From a virus, in the IMG/VR virus record IMGVR_UViG_3300032050_000460, positions 1 through 34,045 of that record: 34,045 nt of DNA; one strand, given 5' to 3'. Below the pieces are notes generated by a model. The model had not been told where the DNA came from, made no database searches, and saw nothing but the letters and a program-made list of their open reading frames with translations. Below are positions 15,150 to 21,316 of the stretch, piece by piece. Numbering within the stretch: position 1 is the first letter of the stretch; every line of letters begins with the position of its first letter. The position numbers were made by a program, and so were the translations under genes.

Positions 15150-16277
15150 TCAATATATATTTACTTGTCTTCCAATAGATAAAGCCTCTTCCATAGTCAC
15201 ATTATTCCTACGATATTTATCCATCCATTTATTTAAATATTTAAGTGCCACATCATTAGCTTCATCTTGCTGACTTTGAGTGAGCCGATTGAATCCAGCA
15301 CAATACTTAGATGGTATTCCAGTGGCATAGCACATAGCAGCTTGACCAAGCCAAGCTATTCTATTCATAGCCTTATTTGTCAAATAATGTTCACAGCTAT
15401 TTATCCATTCAGATAGCACACCATCTAAAGCATCTGCAAATTTTTGGCTATCAGATAGAAAATCTGCATAGGCTTGTTCGCATTGTTCTTGAGTTTTCCC
15501 CTCAAACTTTGAAGAATAAAATCCAGCTTTATGGCACTCCCATTTATCAAAGGTGTGAAATATTCTATCTGGATCGCTTGTGTTTACAGTCCTATAATGC
15601 TCTATTTCTTCCTCAGTCAAATCATCCGTAAGTGGATCAAATAATGTTACCGAATCACTTGATTCCCAAGATTTACTAAAATCATCATCCTTAAAAATAT
15701 CTTGTAACCCAGTTATCTGACATAGCCTTAAAATTTCCTCTTGATCCATTCCAAGCTCTCTCGCTATACGTTCGTTCTTCCAATTCCTATTTTTTAATTC
15801 TAAAACTATTTCAGACATAGCATCTACCTGGTGTTTGCCTCTCGCCCTATTATGTCTAATTGTTGATGCAATTCTGTCATTTTTATCTGATTGATCCTTT
15901 CTGATAATTACAGTAGGTAAAAATCCAAATACTCTATTTCTAACTATTTTAGATTCTTTACATACTCTCGTTCTATGAAAACCATCTACTACTTCTATTT
16001 TATCGTTTAATGGAAATGTAACTACAGGTTGAGTATATCCATCATTCATTATAGAAATCTCAAGTAATTCCATTTCTGGTGGAGCAACCTTATTTGGATT
16101 GTAATCATTAGCAGTTACTAAATCTGATTTAACCCATTTTACAAAATCTATAGGCTCATTTTTGAAAGGTGAATATTGATGTATGTGAAATCTAATTTCA
16201 TTTATTAATTCAATTTTATCTTCTTCATTGCATCCTAAAAATAAGTTTGATATATTATCTTTTATTTCCTGTAACAT
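15150..16277 (-). CDS. IbrB-like ParB-domain protein
   Basis: 375 aa. An N-terminal ParB/sulfiredoxin-like domain spans about residues 50-130: ANDYNPNKVAPPEM, VVDGFHRTRV. It is followed by a helix-turn-helix-like stretch (NWKNERIARELGMDQEEILRL) and a long helical C-terminal half (TNKAMNRIAWLGQAAMCYATGIP). ParB-like folds can bind DNA and hydrolyse NTPs, and related DndB-like proteins pair with PP-loop enzymes. IbrB/IbrA gene pairs are known from E. coli and phages. It is AT-rich, like IbrA, and flanked downstream by the pair partner and upstream by a hairpin. Confidence 0.78.
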   Translation of the reverse strand: MLQEIKDNISNLFLGCNEEDKIELINEIRFHIHQYSPFKNEPIDFVKWVKSDLVTANDYNPNKVAPPEMELLEISIMNDGYTQPVVTFPLNDKIEVVDGFHRTRVCKESKIVRNRVFGFLPTVIIRKDQSDKNDRIASTIRHNRARGKHQVDAMSEIVLELKNRNWKNERIARELGMDQEEILRLCQITGLQDIFKDDDFSKSWESSDSVTLFDPLTDDLTEEEIEHYRTVNTSDPDRIFHTFDKWECHKAGFYSSKFEGKTQEQCEQAYADFLSDSQKFADALDGVLSEWINSCEHYLTNKAMNRIAWLGQAAMCYATGIPSKYCAGFNRLTQSQQDEANDVALKYLNKWMDKYRRNNVTMEEALSIGRQVNIY

Positions 16278-16303
16278 AGTTGTTAATTTAATTTAGAAAA
16301 GTT

Positions 16304-16326
16304 GGGGAGATTGCTCTCCCCTTTTT
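16304..16326. terminator. Bidirectional-looking hairpin between the AP2-like gene and the IbrB-like gene
   Basis: GGGGAGA (16304-16310), loop TTGC, TCTCCCC (16315-16321): a perfect 7-bp stem. The plus strand has TTTTT directly after it; on the minus strand, where the genes run, the following AACTTTTC is a poor T-tract. It probably attenuates leftward transcription into the IbrB/A pair, or insulates that cassette from antisense reading. Confidence 0.65.
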
Positions 16327-16481
16327 CAAATGTACTTAGCTCGGAATTCGAGAGCAGCTTTCTTAGTGGCGAAGTTTTTAGAAATCTGCTTTCCTTTTAC
16401 TTTCAAGCGAACTCGATAGGAGTTAGATTCCTTCGAGATGTTCGTGGCTACTCGTTTGTAGCTTGTGGTTGTTGTTGCCAT
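16326..16481 (-). CDS. 51-aa AP2-like DNA-binding protein
   Basis: A short gene starting MATTTTSYKRVATNIS at 16481 and ending with TGA at 16326-16328. Residues 20-50 (NSYRVRLKVKGKQISKNF, then TKKAALEFRAKY) have three strands plus an amphipathic helix, as in AP2-like or integrase arm-type DNA-binding domains. It is basic. The start has the AACAAATG context typical of this genome, and it fills an otherwise empty gap. It may be a regulator or a nucleic-acid-binding accessory protein. No catalytic domain follows, so it is not an integrase fragment of obvious origin. Confidence 0.7.
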   Translation of the reverse strand: MATTTTSYKRVATNISKESNSYRVRLKVKGKQISKNFATKKAALEFRAKYI

Positions 16482-16511
16482 TTGTTAGGCTTTAGGGGTT
16501 AAGAAAAAAGG

Positions 16512-16796
16512 TTAGTCTGCAAAGTCTTCATCCATTTCGATATAGTAATCATCCTCATCTGAATCGGATAGTATGTCTTCCAAAACATCTGGCAGTTGAT
16601 AATCTATCATCTTCTTTAGTTCATCGGTCGCTCCTTCTGGATACTCAAGAACCTCGATAGTTTTATCTCCTGCGATGTAACGACCTTCGTCAGTATGTCC
16701 GTAGTCGTGTTCGTAGTAGACTTTGATTCGGTAGATAGTTGGCTCATCTTCATCGTGCCATATCTTTACTTCTGCCCATTGTGTACCTCGGATCAT
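16512..16796 (-). CDS. Highly acidic hypothetical protein
   Basis: 94 aa with roughly 30 Asp/Glu and about eight Lys/Arg. The N-terminal part looks like beta strands (WAEVKIWHDEDEPTIYRIKVYY), the C-terminal part is a helix followed by a very acidic tail (ILSDSDEDDYYIEMDEDFAD). The charge suggests an interaction with a basic protein or mimicry of DNA, as in some anti-restriction proteins, but no known family was recognised. It overlaps the erf gene end by 4 nt and is presumably co-expressed early. Confidence 0.6.
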   Translation of the reverse strand: MIRGTQWAEVKIWHDEDEPTIYRIKVYYEHDYGHTDEGRYIAGDKTIEVLEYPEGATDELKKMIDYQLPDVLEDILSDSDEDDYYIEMDEDFAD

Positions 16797-17392
16797 TTCA
16801 GTTTCTTTATATGGTTAGTAATATCCTTCTGAGTCGGATTAGTAATCCTGTCCAAAGGTAACTGCCTATCTTCTAAGCGGTGCTGAAGTTTCTGATAAGT
16901 TTCGTAGCTATCGCATTTCTCGATAAGTTCGAAAGCTTTCTCTCGCTCGGAGTCTGTCATATCAGTACCATATACTAAGTTAGTTAAGATTCGCTTTTCG
17001 TCAGATGTTGGTTCATCCTTTCCGACATTGGTAGCATCCGAATCCTTTGTATCATCGATTGCAAAGAGTCCGTTAAGAGCATACTTACGAGCATAGGAAG
17101 AGGAGGCTCCGGTAACCTGGCTACCATCCATTCCCTTTTTGGTTTCCTCTTCCCTTGCGTATGCTACTACTGAAAATGTCTCAGTTCCGTTGCTGATAGT
17201 GGCAGTCGCTTTAATGTAGAATCGATTCCCGATGTTTACGATTTCATCGGACAAAGTAAGATAGTATCCAAGTTGATTGATTACAGGCTTTACTGCTTCT
17301 ACGATATCCTCGCAGGAGCGGTACTTGTACTTACCGAAGGAGTTGAATTGTCCTTTCGGTGCTTTGATTAGTGATTGAATTTTTGCTAACAT
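16793..17392 (-). CDS. erf: ERF-family single-strand annealing protein
   Basis: 199 aa. The N-terminal ~115 residues match ERF (P22 essential recombination function-like): FGKYKYRSCEDIVEAVKPVINQLGYYLTLSDEI, ATISNGTETFSVVAYAREEE, then GMDGSQVTGASSSYARKYALNGLF and the conserved DTKDSD. ERF proteins anneal complementary single strands during phage recombination and circularisation. The C-terminal part is variable and helical. A structured leader precedes it at 17420-17484. It is part of a recombination set with the SSB-like and NinG proteins. Confidence 0.92.
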   Translation of the reverse strand: MLAKIQSLIKAPKGQFNSFGKYKYRSCEDIVEAVKPVINQLGYYLTLSDEIVNIGNRFYIKATATISNGTETFSVVAYAREEETKKGMDGSQVTGASSSYARKYALNGLFAIDDTKDSDATNVGKDEPTSDEKRILTNLVYGTDMTDSEREKAFELIEKCDSYETYQKLQHRLEDRQLPLDRITNPTQKDITNHIKKLK

Positions 17393-17419
17393 ATAGTGTA
17401 GATTGATTTTGAAAAATAA

Positions 17420-17484
17420 GGAAGAGATAGCAGGTCACCGAAACCCATTGGTTAACCCCTTTTTTAAGGGAAGCTATCTCCTCC
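17420..17484 (-). ncRNA. Structured RNA element in the erf leader
   Basis: In the 115-nt gap before erf, a 12-pair stem closes a ~41-nt loop (arms 17473-17484 and 17420-17431, read leftward). All 12 pairs form on the leftward RNA through one G-U, but the plus strand has an A-C mismatch at that position, so the structure favours leftward RNA. Inside the loop are CCCTT-AAAA-AAGGG and AACC-AATG-GGTT hairpins, giving a branched fold. A T-rich tract (TTATTTTTC) follows. It could be an attenuator, a processing site or a protein-binding leader. Confidence 0.5.
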
Positions 17485-17507
17485 TGTCTCGCCTCAGATT
17501 AAAGACC

Positions 17508-17672
17508 TCAGCGAGATGGTCTATTTCTTTGTTGCTGAATGTAGATAAGCCATTCTTGGAAATCTTTCGGCTCTGTTATTTGTTTCTGTGGCTTAATCTT
17601 TTTCAGTTTGTCTCGATGGATGTACTGCATCCACTTATTGAACTTAACGCACTCGGCTTGGCTCGTTGTCAT
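17508..17672 (-). CDS. Small hypothetical basic protein
   Basis: 54 aa from ATG 17672 (MTTSQAECVKFNKWMQ); an upstream in-frame ATG at 17732 would overlap the preceding gene by 89 nt instead of 29. It is basic and Lys/Gln-rich (RDKLKKIKPQKQITEPKDFQEW). No family was recognised. Its stop lies within the loop of a TCTCGC/GCGAGA hairpin (17487-17492 with 17511-17516) just upstream of the erf leader structure. Confidence 0.5.
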   Translation of the reverse strand: MTTSQAECVKFNKWMQYIHRDKLKKIKPQKQITEPKDFQEWLIYIQQQRNRPSR

Positions 17673-17898
17673 AGGAAGAGTATTTAAGATCAAGTCCGTA
17701 TGTAATCCCTGCTGAGAATAATTGTTGAGCAACTAATGATGCATCAGCATAATTTCTAAATTCTAAAACGACATCCCAGAAGTCACCATTTTTGAAATCT
17801 TTGTCTCGCTTAGTTGCTGAGATAACATCCCCCGAAAGGAAGTTATAGGATTTTAGAAACTCGGCTTGTTTCTCGCTTGTAATGAGTGTGATTTGCAT
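17644..17898 (-). CDS. Small hypothetical protein
   Basis: 84 aa, mixed alpha/beta (QITLITSEKQAEFLKSYNF, DFWDVVLEFRNYADASLVAQQLFSAGI), soluble. The start follows AATAAACAACTATG, the recurring leftward initiation context. It is an early-region gene of unknown function. Confidence 0.6.
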   Translation of the reverse strand: MQITLITSEKQAEFLKSYNFLSGDVISATKRDKDFKNGDFWDVVLEFRNYADASLVAQQLFSAGITYGLDLKYSSYDNEPSRVR

Positions 17899-17915
17899 AG
17901 TTGTTTATTTTAAGG

Positions 17916-18062
17916 TTAAAGATACTTGTTTTTTTCGAAGACTTCATCCCAATATTGATTCCATTCGTCTTTCTCTTCTTTATATTCTTTGACTACGATA
18001 GCAAGAGCGAATACCCAAATGATTAGGATAAAGGCTAATAGTGCGTAGGCTATTGTTACCAT
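17916..18062 (-). CDS. Small single-pass membrane protein
   Basis: 48 aa from ATG 18062, MVTIAYALLAFILIIWVFALAI then a charged tail (KEYKEEKDEWNQYWDEVF). One transmembrane helix, residues ~3-24. I prefer this start over 18119 because it overlaps the upstream mini-gene stop as ATGGTAA, a tight coupling. Small early membrane proteins of this kind can act in superinfection exclusion or host takeover, but no function can be assigned. Confidence 0.6.
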   Translation of the reverse strand: MVTIAYALLAFILIIWVFALAIVVKEYKEEKDEWNQYWDEVFEKNKYL

Positions 18063-18145
18063 TGCTCGAGAATTTGAGTTAGGTAAAGGATTACGATTGT
18101 AATGGCTAAGAACTGCCATCCTTTTAGGTCTTTTTGCTTTTTCAT
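18056..18145 (-). CDS. 29-aa membrane mini-protein
   Basis: MKKQKDLKGWQFLAITIVIL followed by YLTQILEQW: a basic N-terminus and one hydrophobic helix (about residues 12-23). The start at 18145 follows AAAAACTAAACCAATG, almost the same leader as at 18416. Its stop overlaps the next start (ATGGTAA). Leader, coupling and topology together support a real gene despite its size. Confidence 0.6.
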   Translation of the reverse strand: MKKQKDLKGWQFLAITIVILYLTQILEQW

Positions 18146-18194
18146 TGGTTTAGTTTTTATGGTGTGCGTTATGGAGTCGCACCCCTCCGATTTA

Positions 18195-18416
18195 TTATCC
18201 GCATTTAACGATTTCCATCTTCTCACATTCTTTTAAGGAGTTAGACATTTCAGATGTTTCTCCAAATTGCTGATAAAAGCAAACAAAGAATCTTCCTTTA
18301 ATATCCTCATCCTTGCAAGTGATACGAGTAATAGGCTTCATTTGTCCGAAGCAGTTAGGTACTAAATCTCCTACTTTAAGAGATTCAAGATGTTGGCGAG
18401 TGAATTGTGAAGTCAT
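18195..18416 (-). CDS. First gene of the leftward early operon, hypothetical
   Basis: 73 aa from ATG 18416 (MTSQFTRQHLESLKVGDLVP), chosen over 18461 because 18416 has the AACCAACTATG context and the longer form would start inside the promoter. It reads as a small beta-barrel-like fold (LKVGDLVPNCFGQMKPITRITC, GRFFVCFYQQFG). No family was recognised. As the promoter-proximal gene it is probably transcribed first. Confidence 0.6.
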   Translation of the reverse strand: MTSQFTRQHLESLKVGDLVPNCFGQMKPITRITCKDEDIKGRFFVCFYQQFGETSEMSNSLKECEKMEIVKCG

Positions 18417-18451
18417 AGTTGGTTTAGTTTTTAGTGCCTTTCGGCTTGTTT

Positions 18452-18491
18452 GATAAATCAAATATACAACCTCTTATCAACACAAACCAAA
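18452..18491 (-). promoter_or_regulatory. Leftward early promoter, Bacteroidota type
   Basis: On the minus strand TATATTTG (18459-18466) exactly matches the Bacteroidota -7 box TAnnTTTG. TTTG at 18488-18491 lies 21 nt upstream, with another at 18483-18486 at 16 nt. Transcription would start near 18452, giving a ~36-nt leader with a GCC-GAAA-GGC hairpin (18436-18445) before ATG 18416. TTATCAACA, one mismatch from a DnaA box, lies in the spacer at 18474-18482. Confidence 0.7.
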
Positions 18492-18537
18492 TATTTCAGG
18501 CACTTTTTTTCAAAAATCTTGAATATTTTTCTTAACC

Positions 18538-18562
18538 ATTGAAAATCAATTACTTATATTTT
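18538..18562 (+). promoter_or_regulatory. Possible rightward promoter core before the sigma-like gene
   Basis: TATATTTT (18555-18562) is one base from TAnnTTTG and lies just before the operator. No well-spaced -33 TTTG is visible. A small palindrome, ATTGA-AAA-TCAAT (18538-18550), lies upstream. A protein bound to the operator would cover the transcription start. Confidence 0.4.
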
Positions 18563-18565
18563 ACC

Positions 18566-18588
18566 TGTAGGGTATCTAATACCCTATA
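18566..18588. promoter_or_regulatory. Palindromic operator O1 (before the sigma-like gene)
   Basis: Half-sites around spacer CTA; the perfect core is TAGGGTATCTAATACCCTA at 18568-18586. The whole 23 bp is the exact reverse complement of 23460-23482. It lies between a -7-like box and the sigma-like gene. Confidence 0.75.
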
Positions 18589-18589
18589 A

Positions 18590-18625
18590 GTAATGGAGTA
18601 ATTAATGGTAATGGAGTAATTAATG
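18590..18625 (+). repeat. Tandem 18-bp repeat creating in-frame mini-ORFs
   Basis: GTAATGGAGTAATTAATG occurs twice without gap (18590-18607, 18608-18625). In the frame of the downstream gene it encodes Met-Glu-stop, Met-Val-Met-Glu-stop and, with the following bases, Met-Glu-Glu-stop, ending in TAGATG where the real start (18635) follows directly. Confidence 0.9.
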
Positions 18626-18634
18626 GAAGAATAG

Positions 18635-19186
18635 ATGGAAGAAGATAGGATATGGAGATGGAAGAATATATATAGCACGACCTATATTCGGTATGTGAAT
18701 CGTGAGCAAATCATCCACGACCTGTATATATCGAAGGACATAAACGAAGCCATCGGTAAGATGCAGCCCTATGAATTACAAGAAGACCTCAAGCAAGAGG
18801 TCTTTCTCGTTTTATGCGAAATGAACGAAGAGCGACTCTTTCAGATGTACAACGATGGTTATCTGAAGTACTTCATAGTCCGAACGATTCTGAATATGGC
18901 TAAGAGTGACAGAAGCAATTTCGCACGAACATTCCGCAGGGTATACGAGCCGATAGAGGATATAGGATCAACAGAGCCATACGATGAGAGCCTAACGACT
19001 AAGCTATACGCATCGATGGAGATACTGCATTGGTACGAAAAAGAGATATTCCGGCTATTTAGTGAGACAGGGAATCTTTTACAAGTAAGCAGGGATACGA
19101 ACATACCTTACCGCTCTCTGTTAAAAACGATTAAGAAGGTCAGATTATTACTCAAGTATAAAATACGAAACTATGCACACGATTAG
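18635..19186 (+). CDS. Sigma-70-family-like transcription factor
   Basis: 183 aa. Residues ~45-105 look like sigma region 2 (ELQEDLKQEVFLVLCEMNEERLFQM, YLKYFIVRTILNMAKSDRSNF), and ~125-172 like region 4 with a helix-turn-helix (HWYEKEIFRLFSETGNLLQVSRDTNIPYRSLLKTIKKVRL). The size fits an ECF-type sigma. It would redirect host RNA polymerase, perhaps to the TCTATTTA boxes before late genes (inference). It is the first gene of the rightward block, behind operator O1 and the mini-ORF repeat, so its expression seems tightly controlled. Its end overlaps the next gene by 14 nt. Confidence 0.7.
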   Translation: MEEDRIWRWKNIYSTTYIRYVNREQIIHDLYISKDINEAIGKMQPYELQEDLKQEVFLVLCEMNEERLFQMYNDGYLKYFIVRTILNMAKSDRSNFARTFRRVYEPIEDIGSTEPYDESLTTKLYASMEILHWYEKEIFRLFSETGNLLQVSRDTNIPYRSLLKTIKKVRLLLKYKIRNYAHD

Positions 19187-19427
19187 CATTATCCTGGCAG
19201 CTAACCTATTTACATTCTATGCGATTACGCAGTCTCGTTTATTCGAGAAATGGGGATGGAACTTCAAGCCTTTTACCTGTCCGCTTTGTCTTACTGCGTG
19301 GATAGGTTTAGCATTGTTTCTACTACCGCACGTTGTAACTTACGGAGTGCTTGCGATGTTTGGTTCTGGAGTATTCGCTCCGTACTTCAAAAACTTTCTG
19401 ATAAACATCTACAATAAATTCCAATGA
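19173..19427 (+). CDS. Small membrane protein with CPLC motif
   Basis: 84 aa, with hydrophobic segments at about 4-20 and 40-62 (LTAWIGLALFLLPHVVTYGVLAMF) and possibly a third weak one. PFTCPLCLTAW sits between them. I associate such CPxC…W membrane proteins with Bacteroidota phages; the role is unknown. A 4-nt overlap links it to the next gene. Confidence 0.55.
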   Translation: MHTISIILAANLFTFYAITQSRLFEKWGWNFKPFTCPLCLTAWIGLALFLLPHVVTYGVLAMFGSGVFAPYFKNFLINIYNKFQ

Positions 19428-19726
19428 CAAGAGAAGAGATAGACTTTCTATTAGCCAACAGAATAAACTTCGATTCTGTTAAACTCGGATTCACTCGTAA
19501 TATTCCTTTCGATGTTCTTGGCAAGTACGAGCAGTTGTATCGCAAGTATCAAGACCCTCAGTTCGTTCTTACGTATTGGTGCGGTAACTGTGTCTTCGAT
19601 ATGTTAGAGCGACTGATAAGATTCTGCGAGTCAGATAAAGAATGTTGGATGGCTTTCAATGGAATGGAAGAAACAATTATCAAAGAGGAAGTAATCAAAC
19701 CAAAAAGAGGGAGACCTAAGAAATGA
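19424..19726 (+). CDS. Hypothetical protein with C-terminal AT-hook
   Basis: 100 aa. The body is helical with WCGNCVFDMLERLIRFCES in the centre. The C-terminus EEVIKPKRGRPKK contains the canonical AT-hook core RGRP flanked by lysines, which binds the minor groove of AT-rich DNA. Located in the early rightward operon, it might be one of the DNA-binding regulators of this phage. It overlaps the glycosyltransferase start by 4 nt. Confidence 0.6.
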   Translation: MTREEIDFLLANRINFDSVKLGFTRNIPFDVLGKYEQLYRKYQDPQFVLTYWCGNCVFDMLERLIRFCESDKECWMAFNGMEETIIKEEVIKPKRGRPKK

Positions 19727-20724
19727 GAATACTTGTAGTAACTAAAGAGAATAGCGGAGTTGGCTACCACCGATTGATGCTGCCTATTTACTTTATGCCG
19801 AAGACCTATGCGATGTTCACCGATACATTGACAGAGGAAGTCTTAAAAGATGGCTACGATATTCTTTTGATTAATCGATTCATACCTGAGGTACATATCG
19901 ATACACTAAAAGAGTACAAAGAAAAATACGGCTTCAAGTTAGTAGTAGACATAGATGATTACTGGCACTTGGACTCCTGGCATATCTTAGGTTCTGTTTA
20001 TCCTACCGAAGCAATTATCGAGCATATAAAAATAGCGGACTTAGTTACTTGCACCAATGAGTTACTATGGAATGAGATACGAGAGTTCAATACAAACGTA
20101 GCTATTTTACCGAATGCTCTACCTTTCGGAGAGGATCAATTTACCGATGTACGTACAGATTCAGATAAGGTTCGCTTTGTTTACGTTGGTTCTATTACTC
20201 ACGAAAAGGACTTAAAGATTTTGCAATTCCCTTTTAAGAAAGTGTTATCCGATGCAGAGTTAAAGAGCAAAGTCAATATGACTATCTGCGGTCTTGATGA
20301 CCCGAATGCTTATTCTCGGATGATTTGGCACAAGATGATTCACTGCTTTACCGCAGGTCTGAAGCTTGGAGATGTTAAACGTGCGTTACCGGTTAGAGAA
20401 TATATGAACTTTTACAACGAAGCAGACTGCTCTATTGTTCCTTTGGTTCATTCGAGATTCAATTCAATGAAGAGTAATCTCAAAGTCTTGGAAGCAGCCT
20501 GTAAGAAAATACCTGTTATAGTTTCAAACGTACCTCCTTACGATACTTCCCCTGAAGCAATTAAGATTAACTCTCAATCTGATTGGTATCGTGAGGTTAA
20601 AAAAGTAGCGACAGATTCTATTTATAGACAGGAGAAAGGACTCGCTAACTTTGAATGGTGTAACGAGCATTTCAATCTCCACAAGGTTAACGAAATAAGG
20701 AAGCAACTTTATCAATCAGTCTAA
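19723..20724 (+). CDS. Glycosyltransferase, GT-B fold (GT4-like)
   Basis: 333 aa. The N-terminal Rossmann half begins MRILVVTKENSGVGYHRLMLP and includes VVDIDDYWHL. The C-terminal nucleotide-sugar half has VRFVYVGSITHEKDL, then NSMKSNLKVLEAACKKIPVIVSN, where the Glu-containing K.LEA motif corresponds to the sugar-nucleotide-binding E of GT4 enzymes. It probably transfers a sugar to a phage or host surface glycan. It heads a cassette with an acyltransferase, a methyltransferase and a second glycosyltransferase. Confidence 0.8.
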   Translation: MRILVVTKENSGVGYHRLMLPIYFMPKTYAMFTDTLTEEVLKDGYDILLINRFIPEVHIDTLKEYKEKYGFKLVVDIDDYWHLDSWHILGSVYPTEAIIEHIKIADLVTCTNELLWNEIREFNTNVAILPNALPFGEDQFTDVRTDSDKVRFVYVGSITHEKDLKILQFPFKKVLSDAELKSKVNMTICGLDDPNAYSRMIWHKMIHCFTAGLKLGDVKRALPVREYMNFYNEADCSIVPLVHSRFNSMKSNLKVLEAACKKIPVIVSNVPPYDTSPEAIKINSQSDWYREVKKVATDSIYRQEKGLANFEWCNEHFNLHKVNEIRKQLYQSV

Positions 20725-20843
20725 TGGCAAAGGTAACAGGACAGAACAAAGTGACATTCGGAAAGAGGAAGGGTGGCAAGTCTCACAAGAGCAGAAACAA
20801 AAACAATCGTAAAGAACGAAACTATCGAGGACAGGGAAGATGA
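20724..20843 (+). CDS. 39-aa very basic protein
   Basis: MAKVTGQNKVTFGKRKGGKS followed by HKSRNKNNRKERNYRGQGR. It starts on the last base of the glycosyltransferase stop (TAATG) and ends with an ATGA overlap on the acyltransferase start, filling the gap exactly. About a third of residues are Lys/Arg, suggesting nucleic-acid binding. I recall similar short proteins in Bacteroidota phages, without a known role. Confidence 0.75.
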   Translation: MAKVTGQNKVTFGKRKGGKSHKSRNKNNRKERNYRGQGR

Positions 20844-21316
20844 TACATCCAACAGCTTTAATACATCCGAAGGTTATCATTGAGGGCGGTGTTCATATCG
20901 GTCCTTATTGTGTTATCGGCTTTCCTGCTGAGTGGAAAGGGAAAGAGGATAACGAAGGTAAAGTCATTATCAAATCGGGAACACGTATAACAGGACTTGT
21001 GACGATTGATAGCGGAACAGATAAACCAACAATCATCGGTAGGAATTGTTACCTGATGAAACACTCGCACGTAGGACACGATGCTGAATTAAAAGATGGA
21101 GTTACGTTAAGTTGCGGAGCGAAAATCGGAGGTCATTCGATAATCGGAGAGAATACTAACATCGGATTAAATGCGGTTATCCATCAGAAGGTAGAAGTAC
21201 CCGAAGGATGTATGATAGGTGCATCTGGGTTTGTAGGAAAGAAATCTGTATTGAAACCACACACTAAATACGCAGGAGTACCTGTAAAAGAAATCGGAGA
21301 AAATAAAATAAAATGA
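20840..21316 (+). CDS. LpxA-like left-handed beta-helix acyltransferase
   Basis: 158 aa made of hexapeptide repeats: IHPTALIHPKVIIEGGVHIGPYCVIG, IIGRNCYLMKHSHVGHDAELKDGVTLS, IGGHSIIGENTNIGLNAVIH. The His-rich KHSHVGHD resembles the catalytic loop region of LpxA/UDP-sugar acyltransferases. It lacks the C-terminal helical domain of full LpxA (~260 aa). It may acylate or acetylate a nucleotide sugar used by the neighbouring glycosyltransferases. It overlaps both neighbours by 4 nt. Confidence 0.8.
   Translation: MIHPTALIHPKVIIEGGVHIGPYCVIGFPAEWKGKEDNEGKVIIKSGTRITGLVTIDSGTDKPTIIGRNCYLMKHSHVGHDAELKDGVTLSCGAKIGGHSIIGENTNIGLNAVIHQKVEVPEGCMIGASGFVGKKSVLKPHTKYAGVPVKEIGENKIK

Noticed and set aside
16302-16502. 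66-codon plus-strand open frame
   Set aside because: Antisense to the better supported 51-aa AP2-like gene; Cys/Phe/Ser-rich and begins inside a hairpin.
18180-18195. tRNA-like segment near 18160-18195 (GTGCG…CGCAC with GGAG/CTCC)
   Set aside because: Only short stems; no cloverleaf, anticodon arm or T-loop could be assembled.
10684-18416. Lysogeny module in the leftward block
   Set aside because: No integrase, excisionase, CI/Cro-type repressor or attachment-site repeat was found; the AP2-like protein lacks a recombinase domain.
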